From Pelecanus crispus (taxonomy: Eukaryota > Chordata > Aves > Pelecaniformes > Pelecanidae): DNA of 64,000 nucleotides. The first letter of the stretch is position 1, and each line of letters starts with the position of its first letter. Location of the stretch: contig NC_134643.1 of the NCBI RefSeq assembly GCF_030463565.1, positions 165,996,491 to 166,060,490 of the forward strand. The letters are read 5' to 3'. Both the position numbers and the translations under genes were made by a program. This document shows, piece by piece, positions 33,601-46,300 of this stretch. The notes under the pieces were generated by a model, which saw nothing but the letters and a program-made list of their open reading frames with translations, was not told the origin of the DNA and did no database searches.

Positions 33601-36600
33601 TCTGCTCCTGACTCAGTTTTTGACATAACAATTAAAGGATCACGTGAAACTGTCTCAGACAATCCTACTGAAAAGAGCGGAGAAAAACCTAGGAATATTT
33701 CTTTAAATGCAAATGAAACTCAAAGATAATGGACTTCGAATAAATATTTTATTAGTCTTACTCTTCACTTCACTGAACAATCATTTTTTTTTACGCCATA
33801 GGAAATGTATTTGCAATTGCTTTTATAGGATTTCTTTAGAGCTGCATTTTATACATCTGTTCTATCTTCTTATGTATGTAAACTATGTTTATTTCTCACA
33901 CCAGCATTTTTCTGAGTGTAATCCAACAGAACGATTGCTCAGACAACCTACAATAGATCTAGATTATTACACTTGCAGCTACTACTGGTTTAGGCCCCAG
34001 AGCTATTTTCCAGGGTCACCAGGCTAATTTCTCTGCTGGTTTAAAAGGCAAAATGCAACTTGTAGTGCACTTATTTTGATCACTAAAGAACTTGGTCGTG
34101 TTTCTTTAACTGTGGTTCCTTGCTTCAGAAAACCAAAACCACTAGTCACAAGAAACCTGAACTCGTTTTCAAGTCTGTTGTTAATCATACAGTGAATTTC
34201 TCTACCCCAGGAGAAGACTAGGAGTGATCCACCGGCCACGAAGTGAAAACCAATCAACTGGAAAGAATTTTAGCAGCGATAACATGGTAGGGTAACACAC
34301 CCATAGTTACATATCTATTTTCAACACACCAGTTAATCACACTTGGCATAAATAGCAAACTGAGTGAGTCTGTGTATCAATAATTATGTAAACCTGGTGT
34401 GGGAACAGGAAAAGAAACTAGGAACAACAAAGAATGCTGCTGAGAAATAAAAATTCCTGCGCATTGCTGTGTAGAGTAAAATGAGGACGAAGAGAAGGAA
34501 AGGGTTTTAAGACTGGAAATAACTAGTACTGATTTTATCCATCACAATACTCTCACTACTCAGTATAATGTTAGGAAGAAATATGCAGGTTATCCTGATG
34601 CTTTAAAGCTTCCCAGTCTGTGTGCCAAATTTGCAAAGAAATAGAACCGAGAACACTTCACAGTGGGATAAGATCAAAGTTGAACAGATCAGTTTTATAG
34701 TATTATTTACAAATAAAATTTTAAAGTGAGACACATTGGGGAAAAAAAAAACGCAAACTTTTTTCTTTTCTTTTCTCTTTTTGTAGAACTTAAATGTACC
34801 CAACATGGCTGGAATTTGGCTGACAAGGCAATCCTGCTCTGGGTGCTAAAGGAGGACTTTCATCAGTAGATGACAACAATTGCAACACACATGACCAAGC
34901 AGGGCAGATATATGGAAAGGACAATCAAGATGCAGCTCAGCAGTCCATACTTCAAAACTGACTCAGTGATTTACATATTTACAAATTTGACTAGAGGGTG
35001 CTCAAAGAAGACTGCTCCTGCTGTGTAAGGCAGCCCATTATGTAGTCACAAGTGGAGAAAGAGGACAAGGAAGGAACAAACTGGTTCTGCAGTTTAAAGG
35101 ATAAGGAACTCAGCTGGGGAGAAGAGAAAACTGCCTCCTGGTCTCTGCTCCCAGAGTTACCTGGCTGCCTAGTCTAACACAAGGAAATGGTTCTGAAAAT
35201 GGGGACCAGCATCTGCTCTCAGCAGAATGGCTCGAGCACTAGGTTTCTTCCTCTACCACCCTGAGACTTGACAATTACAATATACTGCAGGGACAGAACA
35301 GATTTTAATTCTGTCATGTGGAAGTCGGCACAGAACCCTCTCTCCAGCCTTCTAGGCAAGCACTCTCCGCAGCAAGAGGAGCTGCGACAAGTGAGCATCT
35401 CTACCTTCTACCGCTATGAATTTTGATCAACGTGGCCACAGCTGCTAGGCTTTGGGTTGAACTCAACACTGTCTACCCATGCTCAATGTTTTCTGAAGAC
35501 TGTTTTCTCAGGAGACTTGAGATGAGTTTAAGTATTTTGTTTCAGCAGCACAGTGAGGATACGTGAACGTTTGATATCTAGTTCCCCAGAGCAGGGTTGC
35601 TGAGAAAATGCAGGTACCTTTAGTTAGACAGCTGTGAAACCTAGTTTAGGTGTCCTGAGGACACTTAGAAGGTTACTGGATCTTCAGCTTCCTGGATCAC
35701 TTTCTTTGACTCAGACACCTAAATTGCACTTGAATCTTGCTGTAGGTGCCAAAATAGACACTTGAGCCCCTCTGGACCTTTAAGCCCGATGCCTAAAGAC
35801 ATGTGAATATATGATACTGAAGTTTGACAACTGTTGTTGTCAAAAAAAAGTATATATAATCATCAGATGTTTATGTCAGTTTCTGTAACATTGATTAGTG
35901 ATAATTATTCATCTACCTTCATTACTCTATGGATTACTTTCTACAGACAAATTTCACTCAAGATAAAATTGTATCCACCAGTTACAGTCCCATGGCTCAC
36001 ATCCTCTGCCTCCTTTTCAAATACAGAAAACTGTTTTTATTCCTCCAGCTCTTTTGACCTCGCTACTGTTTCCAAAAGCGTTGAATTCTAGATAGCTGTT
36101 CAACTGGATATAACTTGGTTGCAAGTTATTAGATCTTGAATATTTAAAATGAGACAAAGGTCACAGGGCACTGGCAGAATTCTCAGTGTCTCCTGCTCTC
36201 TTCATATGGTATATGACAACAGATAGCTTATTTTCTCATATACTAAGACTTCAAGATTAATTGTACAGCCTATGAAGACAACGTTTGGGATATATGACCA
36301 ATGACTAAATCTCGGTTGCATAGTTGCCTGCAATCCAAAAAGGGTTCTGTGTTTCAGCTTCATTACTTTAGCTGCTGCTGTTTAACAACTTTACTGTAAT
36401 ACACTTCATTATCATTATAGGGGAATACATGCAAGAGCAATTGCGAGCTATCTCCGTGGCTTATTCACATTTGTGGTAGTTGTGCTTATTGCACTTGTTC
36501 TTCCTTGCTACTCTTTCATAGAGCCAATAGCTTGAAAGATGATCAAGCAAAAAGGTATAATCAACAAAACTCCCTTCTCCCATTCCTGATTATTTGCTTA

Positions 36601-39119
36601 TTTTGGAAGATAAGGAGTTTTGACAGCAGAGTACATTAATCAGAATAATATCTGAAGCTTCAAAATCTGCTGACCTACAACATAACCAAGGACCTGGTTT
36701 GCTGCAGTCAGTGAAGACTATAGTTCCACTTACAGAGTGTCAGAGGATTTGGTACCAATTGGGATCCTACTTTAAGATCAATTACAGGCATTGGATTTCT
36801 CTTCCTCCTTTAATACAAAACAAAAACAAAATGTGTTTACTGCCATTATGGAGGGTAACCTTGCTAAAGCTTGCAGCTGTAACTTGCTTCATGATATCAT
36901 ATTATTACATGACCTTCACTGTTCATACAGTCAATAGAACATAATTAAATGACTTCATAGAATCAAATTAATTTCTCTGATGCCGTATTCATTTTAAAAT
37001 AGAATCAATATTATTTACCCTACCTGACAATAATGCCCTGTGCTTCACATAAGATTGATTTGATACCAGCAGGTAGTTATCAATGAATGCACTTTGCTGT
37101 AGTAAATGAACACAATCAATACTCAGAAATGTGAGTTTTCTGGCGTATGACTGAATTGTAACTGAAGTGAAGGCTGAGTTTTGTCCGGGTCTTTTTACTT
37201 CTTCTTTTAGGTTTCATATAAGGAGAATCTGAATTTCATAGGCAGCACCATACAGTAACCATCTGAAAAATTACCAGGCAGCACCACTGCACACTGAACA
37301 TCATTATCCTCTGACAAGGTTATGCCACACGAGATAGCAGACAGAAAAAAGGAAAACTCAAGAAAGAAATATCAGAGTTTTTTAGCATTTCTTGAAATAC
37401 ATGATTGTGTGAACTCTTAAGCATCATATGAGTTTCATGTGAAAGACAACTCTGTATTGTGAAGGGCACATTGCACGAATTTCAATTTGTTCTGTTCAAA
37501 ACAGAGTAAGAAAGAAAAGCTATAGTTCTTGGAAGGTTATCCCAAGACATCATTTTTCATTTAGAAAAAAATGTATGAATGTAATGTCAGTTAATATAAG
37601 CTAAGAATCATTTTAAGTTATATTACATACATCAAAACCAAAACTAATGTCAATGAGATTGACACAACTTCTCTGTTAACTTCAAAATGAACTAAAAATA
37701 GGGACTTTGGCAAAGTAATTTCATTTGCGGCAATTTTAAAGTAAAATGTGTAAAAAGGAGATTTTAGACGACCTTAAAGATATGGGTGTCCGTGACCAGT
37801 CCCTTTCAGCAGGAGCTCGTCTTCTGGTTGCTCTTTCTCCATTATAAAAAGTGTCCTTGAATTCCCACAATCCTTCAGCATTTTAATCTTTTTAAGGCAG
37901 TCCTCAGGTTCCCTTGACTAACTTCACCTAGCTTGCACTATTTCTGAAGTCATGCTGCACCAGTCATTTTCCCAGCTACCAAGGTACTGCTCCTTCTTTC
38001 TAGCAAGTTCCTCAACCTTTACAGGTACTGAGCAATCCCACTTTTACTTTACAGAAAATTCTAGGAAGTACACTGAAGAAAAGCACTTCCATAGCGCACC
38101 TGATCTCACATTTTACTACTGATTTAGTATTCAGACATTATTTGTGTGAGAACCAAGAAAACAAAAGCAGAATGCTTTAGAATAACATTGGCACATTTTT
38201 ATATATTTACTGAGAGAAAGGCGAATAGCGATTTAAAACAGTCTTTACAGTTCATATCTCCCAGAAATCAACTACAACTTCACAGCTTTTTTTATATATG
38301 CTTTTAAGACTGAAGTTGGCTTTCTTGGAAAAAAACTGTGAATTCATGAAAACCAAAAGTAGCTCCTTTCCTTAAAAAAAAATTCTGATCATATATAACA
38401 TCTATCATTGTTTTGATGTCTGCTTGCAAAAAATATGGCAAGCCAGCATGCGTCATCCATCTTTCCTCCCCTTTACTCATGTTTCATAAAAATGTCCTTA
38501 TGTCAACCATAATCTACCACAATTCTCCCAAAAATAGCATAAACACTATACCTAGCTTCACAGAATTAACATAAAACTGAATTGCAGTTAACAAGCTATG
38601 CTTAAAATTATTTCCCCTAAAATATTAAACCACAAGCAGAAGAGAAGCTTCCCGTAATTTACATTTCAAGTGCCCATAAGTACAAACAGTAATCAATACA
38701 GCATATGTTCAATGCAGAAGAGCTACTGTAACTGCTGGAGTCCACAAAACTGAAGGTTTGCCAGTGGGGCAGTGAGGCAATTTAACAGGTAGCAGTCTAC
38801 AACAACCACCAAGGAATAGTTTTTCTTTTCTCTGCTTTTTTTTCTTTTTGTTTCTATTCCTCCCACCCTTATTTTCCCAACATTTGACTATTTCATATGA
38901 AATATCAGTGATTAACTGGCTTTATAATTCCACTAATTCATTTAACATTAACATCAACAAAGTTACATACAGGGAAAAAAAAACAAATTAAGCTTCCCTA
39001 TCACACGCAGAACCTTACTACCCAAACACACAAAGTGCAATCATCATCTGATTAATTTATATTTACATTAAACTGTTTCCTTTTTATCACCTAAGTTTAA
39101 TTTTATACACAATTTTTTT

Positions 39120-40263
39120 CCTGCTTGACCAACCTGATCTCCTTCTGTGACCTGGTGACCCGCCTGGTAGATGAAGGAAAGGCTGTGGATGTCATTTACC
39201 TGGACTTTAGCAAAGCTTTTGACACCATCTCCCACAATATTCTCCTTGGGAAGCTGGCAGCTCATGGCTTAGATGGGCGTAGTCTTAGCTGGGTGAAAAA
39301 CTGGTTGGGTGGCCGAGCCAGAGAGTAGTGGTAAATGGAGTTAAGTCCAGTTGGCAGCCGGTCACGAGTGGTGTTCCCCAGGGCTCAGTTTTGGGGCCAG
39401 CCTTGTTTAATATCTTTATCAGCGATCTGGGTGAGGGGATTGAGTGCACCCTCAGTAAGTTTGCAGATGACACCAAACTGGGTGGGAGTGCTGATCTGCT
39501 CGAGGGTAGGATGGCCCTGCAGAGGGACCTGGACAGGCTGGACCGATGGGCCGAGGCCAACTGTATGAGGTTCAACAAGGCCAAGTGCCGGGTCCTGCAC
39601 TTTGGGCACAACAACCCCATGCAGCGCTACAGGCTTGGGGAAGAGTGGCTGGAAAGCTGCCTGGCTGAAAAGGACCTGGGGGTGTTGGTTGACAGCCGGC
39701 TGAACATGAGCCAGCAGTGTGCCCAGGTGGCCAAGAAGGCCAACAGCATCCTGGCCTGTATCAAGAATGGTGTGGCCAGCAGGAGCAGGGAGGTGATTGT
39801 CCCCCTGTACTCGGCGCTGGTGAGGCCGCACCTGGAATACTGTGTCCAGTTTTGGGCCCCTCAATACAAGAAAGACATTGAGGTGCTGGAGCGTGTTCAG
39901 AGAAGGGCAACGAAGCTGGTGAAGGGTCTGGAGCACAGGCCTTATGAGGCGCGGCTGAGGGAACTGGGGTTGTTTAGCCTGGAGAAGAGGAGGCTGAGGG
40001 GAGACCTTATCGCTCTCTACAACTACCTGAGAGGAGGTTGTAGTGAGGTGGCTGTTGGTCTCTTCTCCCAAGTAGTTAGTGATAGGACGAGAGGAAATGG
40101 GCTCAAGCTGCGCCAGGGGAGGTTTAGCTTGGAAATTAGGAGAAATTTCTTCACGGAAAGGGTGGTCAAGAATTGGAAGAGGCTGCCCAGAGAGGTGGTG
40201 GAGTCACCATCCCTGGAAGTGTTCAAAAAACGGGTAGATGTGGCACTCTGGGACATGGTTTAG
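39120..40263 (+). pseudogene. CR1 ORF2 remnant (reverse transcriptase and C-terminal region), frameshifted
   Basis: The first segment (39125-39327) encodes LTNLISFCDLVTRLVDEG, VIYLDFSKAFDTISH and LGKLAAHGLDGRS, the palm region containing the first catalytic aspartate (YLDFSKAFD). Just after the WLGGRA motif, near 39316-39326, one base appears to be missing relative to the copy at 42913-43278. This shifts the frame into a stop. The second segment (39328-40263, 311 codons) is open and holds [11 protein letters not shown] and FADDTKL, with the paired catalytic aspartates, then the thumb and the conserved C-terminal region ([20 protein letters not shown], then [10 protein letters not shown]). The copy lacks the endonuclease and the N-terminal reverse transcriptase, so it cannot move by itself. 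Confidence 0.93.
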
Positions 40264-40366
40264 TCTAGTCTACCCTTGATTGGTTTAGAGTGGACTTGGT
40301 AGTGTAGGTTAATGGTTGGACTGGATGATCTTAAAGGTCTTTTCCAACCTAAACGATTCTATGATT
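39120..40366 (+). mobile_element. 5'-truncated CR1 LINE
   Basis: This is a non-LTR retrotransposon copy retaining the second half of the reverse transcriptase and the C-terminal part of ORF2, followed by the 3' untranslated region and the AACGATTCTATGATTT terminus. The left edge abuts unrelated AT-rich sequence, as expected for incomplete reverse transcription. It lies antisense to PCCA. A simple TA/CA-rich tract follows directly at the 3' end. Confidence 0.95.
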
Positions 40367-42153
40367 TATATAAGCATATATCTACACTGTGTATGTACAA
40401 ATTATATATACATATTTACATGTGTGCATATACATACTTACATAAGTAGATATACATGTAAGAATTTAGTTCTGTTTCGAGGTTTATAAAAACTTTTCTC
40501 GTACAGCTGTAAGAGTTCTTTCCCATGCAAGAATGTATTTAAGAGGGTTAAATGGAGGGGGGGTTTATTGTGATCAGCAACATGGAACAAAACAATGCTT
40601 GCTCTTGTTCTCATACATTTTGAAAGGCATCCTAAAGGAGGTTTCGTTCTTTGGTTACGGTATTAGTATGTCACACATTAAAGAGAAACTCCGCTGGTAA
40701 TGCTCCCAGTAAATTCTAGGCTCTAAGAGGAACTTCCTGTAACTTCTTACCCAGCTTTAGGAGTGAGGTTCAGGTACCACTGCCATTTTGGATGCTTCAA
40801 GGTGTCCCATCTAGCTTCTGTATGCTGTTCTGGAAAATTACAGGGCACCCGTATCGTCCTGCGTTATAGCTGTCAGCTCGCTATAGATGTCTTGGGTACA
40901 TTACACGCATGAAAGTTTGAACACGGGCATTTCGACCCCTTTACAGTCCCCTTTACAGACCAAGCAGACAAGCACATGGAAGAGAATCGCCCCCAGAAGT
41001 ACCTGATTCTCTCTACTGACCGAGTAATCTCAGATTGCGATGTCTAACTTTTGGCCGCTTCCATCAGGGCTTCCGAAAGTTAGACTGCTGTTCTTTTCAA
41101 TTCTGGAAAATGCTGTCCATGATTCAGGAGACATTAGTAAAAGAGACACGGGACAGAAAAACACAACTATGCTCTCCTTTAAAAGGAAGCGCAGCTATGT
41201 AGTTTTATCACAGTGGGATAACGGGAACAACCTCTTCACAAAAGGCCCTTCTGTGAAAAAACAAAAATGAGGCAAGTCACTGTTTCATAAACTTGCTGGT
41301 GGATGGTTGGGAGGGAGTTTCATGGCTTTCCTCCATGGCAGTTGAGTTTTCATAAGACAAACTACAAATAGCTTCTGAATCTTCTACAGGCAGTTTATCT
41401 AAAGGAAGACATTACTAGACCTGGAGATGTGGAAAGGACCCCAGACTGCAGAGCTGGCAGATAAGGACTCATCCACAAGGTATACACCAGAGACTTTTGC
41501 ATAGCCTTTGAGTAAGTGTAGAAGCGGGGCAGGAGCTCAGTAGAATGTGAGCATGTTCAGACATAGTGAAAGAGAACAGGGCTGAAAGGGCATATGGTGA
41601 TAACAAGGCATAATTTTCCTCGAGCTTCTTGGCAGTCCTGGTCATCACCACAGCATATGTCCTCTCCCTTCAAACAACTTCTTAAAGTGCAGAGGATTTG
41701 TCTGAGTGGCATGGTAGCATAAATACACAAATGACCATATATTATTTCTGATTCGAGCAATACAACATTTACTCACTGCTCAATGTGGAATTCCAAACAG
41801 GGGAGTTTAATCATTTTAATTTCCAGTTATTTTGCCCACTTTACTAATTACCATTACAGCACTGATTAGTTTGTAATAGTTATTCATTAGCTGTAAGTTG
41901 AACAAGAGCTGATTTGAGGTAATTGCTTCCTTGACACATTCTGGGGACTAAGTATTTCATAGTCATCAGATAATGACTCTGACGAAAAGTATGCTCAATA
42001 GATAAAGACTCAAAGAATAAGTGGTGAAGCTCTAAAACATTCTCAGAATCACCTATACTTTTCTGCGTGTGGATTATTTGGTAACACCAGCATTCCTCCA
42101 GCCAGAGTAACCAGGGCTGTTATTATAGATCATACATTATGGAACAGAAAAAC
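40367..42153. other. intron sequence between CR1 copies
   Basis: The first 80 bases are alternating TA/CA-rich simple sequence next to the CR1 3' end. The remainder is unremarkable, with no recognisable gene; reading frames up to 76 codons match nothing I know. Confidence 0.5.
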
Positions 42154-42287
42154 AGAATCATAGAATCGTTTAGGTTGGAAAAGACCTTTAAGATCATCCA
42201 GTCCAACCATTAATCCAACATTACCAAGTCCACCACTAAACCAATTAAGGTCATAGTAGCAATTTCATGTTTCCTGGCTTGGTGGCT
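42154..42287 (-). mobile_element. CR1 LINE 3' tail, solo fragment
   Basis: It begins AGAATCATAGAATCGTTTAG and continues GGTTGGAAAAGACC, GTCCAACCATTAATCCAAC and CCACCACTAAACCAATTAAG. It is nearly the same as the tail at 30490-30615. It is separated by about 27 bases from a second CR1 3' end at 42315, so two independent insertions lie side by side in the same orientation. Confidence 0.85.
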
Positions 42288-42314
42288 GGATTATTTATAA
42301 TGAAAGTAAAAACT

Positions 42315-43295
42315 AGGAATCATTAAGATTGGAAAGGACCTCTAAGATCATCAGTCCAATCATCAACCCAACACCACCATGCCCACTAAACCATGTCCCT
42401 AAGTGCCACATCTACCCGTTTTTTGAACGCTTCCAGGGATGGTGACTCCACCATCTCTCTGGGCAGCCTCTTCCAATGCTTGACTACCCTTTCCGTCAAG
42501 AAAGTTTTCCTAATATCCAATCTAAACCTCCCCTGGCACAGCTTGAGCCCATTTCCTCTTGTCCTATCACTAGCTACTTGGGAGAAGAGACCAACACCTA
42601 CCTCACTACAACCTCCTCTCAGGGAGTTGTAGAGAGCGATAAGGTCTCCCCTCAGCCTCCTCTTCTCCAGGGTAAACAACCCCAGTTCCCTCAGCCGCTC
42701 CTCAGAAGGCCTGTGCTCCAGACCCTTCACCAGCTTTGTTGCCCTTGTTAAACATCATACAGTTGGCCTTGGCCCATCAGTCCAGCCTGTCCAGGTCCCT
42801 CTGCAGGGCCTTCCTACGCTCAAGCAGATCGACACTCCCACCCAGTTTGGTGTCGTCTGCAAACTTACTGAGGGCGCACTCAATCCCCTCATCCAGATCA
42901 TCGATAAAGATATTAAACAAGGCTGGCCCCAAAAAAAGAGCCCTGGGGAACACCACTCGTGACCGGCTGCCAACTGGACTTAACTCCATTTACCACTACT
43001 CTCTGGGCTCGGCCACCCAACCAGTTTTTTACCCAGTGAAGACTACGCCCGTCCAAGCCATGAGCTGCCAGCTTCCCAAGGAGAATATTGTGGGAGATGG
43101 TGTCAAAAGCTTTGCTGAAATCCAGGTAGATAACGTCCACGGCCTTTCCTTCATCCACCAGGCGGGTCACCAGGTCATAGAAGGAGATCAGGTTGGTCAA
43201 GCAGGACCTGCCTTTCATGAACCCATGCTGGCTGGGCCTGATCCCCTGTTTTGACCTGCACATGCCTGTTGAGCGCACTCAATATGAACAGACTT
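42315..43295 (-). mobile_element. 5'-truncated CR1 LINE with an internal deletion
   Basis: The copy reads leftward and retains part of the reverse transcriptase, the C-terminal region and the 3' tail (AGGAATCATTAAGATTGGAAAGG). Near 42745-42760 about 326 bases are missing relative to the copy at 39120-40366. The right edge is approximate, around GCGCACTCAATATGAAC. It lies in the sense orientation of PCCA. Confidence 0.93.
42386..43278 (-). pseudogene. CR1 ORF2 remnant, internally deleted
   Basis: Reading leftward, 43278-42913 encodes QHGFMKGRSCLTNLISFYD, VIYLDFSKAFDTISH and the TSGVPQGS region. An overlapping frame (42989-42777) carries FADDTKLGG. The internal deletion follows, after which 42730-42386 encodes the C-terminal block from [15 protein letters not shown] to [11 protein letters not shown]. 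The shift between the first two frames near the PQGS motif is a further indel. By my count the C-terminal block differs from the other copy at about 17 of 114 residues. It is a dead copy. Confidence 0.9.
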
Positions 43296-43361
43296 TGAGG
43301 CAGCTCAGTATTATGTCTTACATACTTTGTCTTGGAGAAAGATGTATTTTGCCTATCTGAG

Positions 43362-43375
43362 CCCCCCCCCCCCCC
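43362..43375 (+). repeat. C14 homopolymer
   Basis: Fourteen C in a row lie about 70 bases right of the CR1 copy. Long C-runs are uncommon in this AT-rich intron, and the exact length may be a sequencing estimate. Confidence 0.8.
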
Positions 43376-46300
43376 AGGTGATCACAGTATCTTGTTTCTG
43401 GAGAACTGTTGTTTGTCCTTACACTCAGCCTTCTCCTCCTTATCCCATTGATCCTCAGTGACAAAAAAAATCTTCCTCACAGACAAAATCACATGTGAGG
43501 AGAATACTTCTTGTTTCGTTGGCTTCGAGTTGTTGTGGCTGAAAATACAGGATATTTCATAGGGAAGACATTGAAATCAGGGCCAGAGGATGTGTCTCCA
43601 CAACATCTCCAGGCATCTTCCTCATCCCCCTTGGCCCATTTACATGTTTCATTTTCTCTTGCCGTTTTGTTGGGGGCTGCATTTTGGATCTCATGTTGAG
43701 GAAGCATTGATCAAGCCCCATCATTCTTACTACCCAGCATTTAACTGGAAAGCAAGTGCAGGATACAAGAAGAGATATGCCCCTAGAGACAGGATATTGA
43801 TTCCTTTTTCCACTGAGCAGTAATTTGCTATCCATGGGATATTCTTTTATCCACTTGTTGAAACTCAAGAAATTTCTGACTTTGATGTGGCCAAGTGAAT
43901 AGGGTGTGCAGCCCTGGACTCATCCCAATGAATCTCCAACCAGAGCAAGCTGCTTTAGTGGTTATGTTCCAGATCTTAAATACCAGATGTGATCTCAGGA
44001 AAATATATTATCAGGGAGGAGCGAGTTATACCCTGTTAAAAACTGTCCATGTTCATCATCTAAGAGCATGGGTGAAGCGAAGGTAGCTCCAGCAGAATTT
44101 CCTTGCTTTTACTGCTCAGCTCTCTTCAAAGCCCTGTCACTTGCAGTTTTGGCTACAATGGGCTACAAATTGAAGACTGGAGCTTTGCAATTCTGTTTCA
44201 TGATCCTTACCCTAGAGATTGAATGGTTTTGTTTTCAGATCCAGACTGTGCCCCCAAAGATGGGAACACACAGTGAAGGACAAAAACAAGGCTTAGAAGG
44301 ATGGCAGCAACATAACACTACTCCCTCAAATGATTTGAAATTACCCCGAACTAAAAACAATGGAAGAAAACAAAACAGTAGCTTAGTTCATATGCCCAGA
44401 ACTAGAAAACCTAAGACATAACTATTTCAGAAACATCCAAGCGTTTTCCTTTAAGCCTTGAGTCATTTCTTTACTCGACAGAACAGAAATACAAAGCACA
44501 ACATTTAGCAGAAACGAAACAATACAGAAATACCGAAATGGATACAGAACAGGTCAGAAGAACTTCAAACGGGAATGGGTTTTGTTATAGCTAATCATGA
44601 CACTGAGGACAGATCAAATGACCTCCCAATATATCTTGTACTCTATGAAACTTTAACAATGCTTGAAAAAAAGCACATGGTGGGGGAAGATGGAAGTGAA
44701 GAATTTACTTTAGACGCCCTTCTTAGCAACTTCTATTTTTAAATGATCTGATCTGTCGCCTTTGCTCATCACCCAAAATAATACCGACACCCCACCTCCC
44801 CTGCCAAAGTCACCCCCCCAGGTTCCACAATGAGTTCCATTGATTTTTCGAGACATATTGTCAACTACCTAATAATTTAACTGGTGGCACAGCTTTTTCG
44901 GTTGAAGCTTCAGTTTCCCAAACAAAAGCTAACCACCTGAGACCACAGAGGACAGGATATGAGCTACTTATAGCAACACTGGACCAGTGAACAAGAATAG
45001 CAGGAAAGCTGCTTATTTTATTTTTTTTTTTCTCCAGCAAAGGCCTTTGAAGTAAACTATTTATTAAACATTATAATACTCGAAACAAAAATCTTTGAAG
45101 GCAGGTTATCCTCCTCTGCACCATGTCCCGTTGTGAATGAATTGCTTCCTTTTCCTTTTTGGATTTTTTTCACTTGTGAAACTGACACTCAAATTGTTCT
45201 CTTAAGCTACTTGGGAGAGCCCTTGCCTTTGCCGAGAGGAATAATCCATCCATCAACAAAGGGATCATTAAAAATATTTATAACTCAAACTACTTCAATA
45301 TCACCGCACTGTAAGCAGCCACCCTGTTCATCAGGCAGTGTTATATAAATACAATAAATAAGTTCCTTCTGCACAGAAAAATAGTATCGATTAATAAGTA
45401 ATGATGCAGCCAGATCATTTGAAACAGAAACAAGCGGTCTAACAGCGAGACTTAATTTTTCACTTTTTTAATTAAAAAAAAGTAAATTCTCCCCACTAAC
45501 CCTGTTACTGATGAGTACACATGGGTTTTCTTTGTTCTTCTGATTAAAACATTTGTCTCTCTCCCTCTCTGTTGTTGAAAGAACTCATTTTTCTCTATAG
45601 TATCACCAAGATCATCGGGAGTTTCAAAACCAGACCTAGAGAACTGCCTTTTCAAATACACGTATTTGAGCTGCAGAGACTGAACTGTCATACATTATAC
45701 TGCATTTGCATCTTTGAAAATCTGGCACTGATGTGCAGTGAAGAAGGAGATTGCTCTGAAACAATTGCTCCGAACCATCTGAGCCTAAGAAATTCTCTGG
45801 CCAAAGCCTGGGAAATAATCACAAGTGAACTGAAACTCCTACTGGGCCACCATGCATGCCTGCCTAAAGATGTCACTGGCAAGCTACAGACAAATTCACA
45901 TTAAAAAAGGTCTTAATAATCCTCCATTGAGAGAAATAACTTACTCCAAGTGAGAGACAGTGGAGAAACCTAAACTATCAATATCCTGTTTTCTGAAAGA
46001 TGGAAAAATTTGCAGCTTCCACTGATTTGCATGGAAGTAATAGTGATCTATCACCTCTGAAAACCTAATCACAAAAATATGACTCACAGTTCCTCAGTAT
46101 TTTCTTAACTAAGGAGCAGACCCTGCCTTTATTCAGGCAAAATAAAGCACTGTTCACCAAGTAGGCACATTTTCTCCATTTGTTCTGCCTTCTGCTTTCA
46201 GGTGCAACCTGGCACACAAAGAAGTGATGATCAAGCACTAAGAATTTTGAATTCTTTTCTTCCCCATCTCTGAAACATTTGTCCATCTGGCAATACGTTT

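Larger units (their letters stand above)
21180..39119 (-). other. PCCA: PCCA intron, left part
   Basis: Non-coding apart from repeats. No upstream PCCA exon (expected to encode the segment before YKLQIL) was recognised by eye. The stretch contains an (A6G)n-like tract, a CpG-rich island with adjacent conserved-looking DNA (26290-27160), a TA microsatellite, a CR1 3' tail (30490-30615) and a conserved-looking segment at 29400-29800. From 31000 to 39000 it is AT-rich with nothing I can name, apart from motifs like CACCTAAAT near 32692 and 35705. Confidence 0.65.

Noticed and set aside
39385-40071. 228-codon frame antisense to the CR1 ORF2 remnant
   Set aside because: Shadow of the real CR1 frame; proline- and glutamine-rich with no domain.
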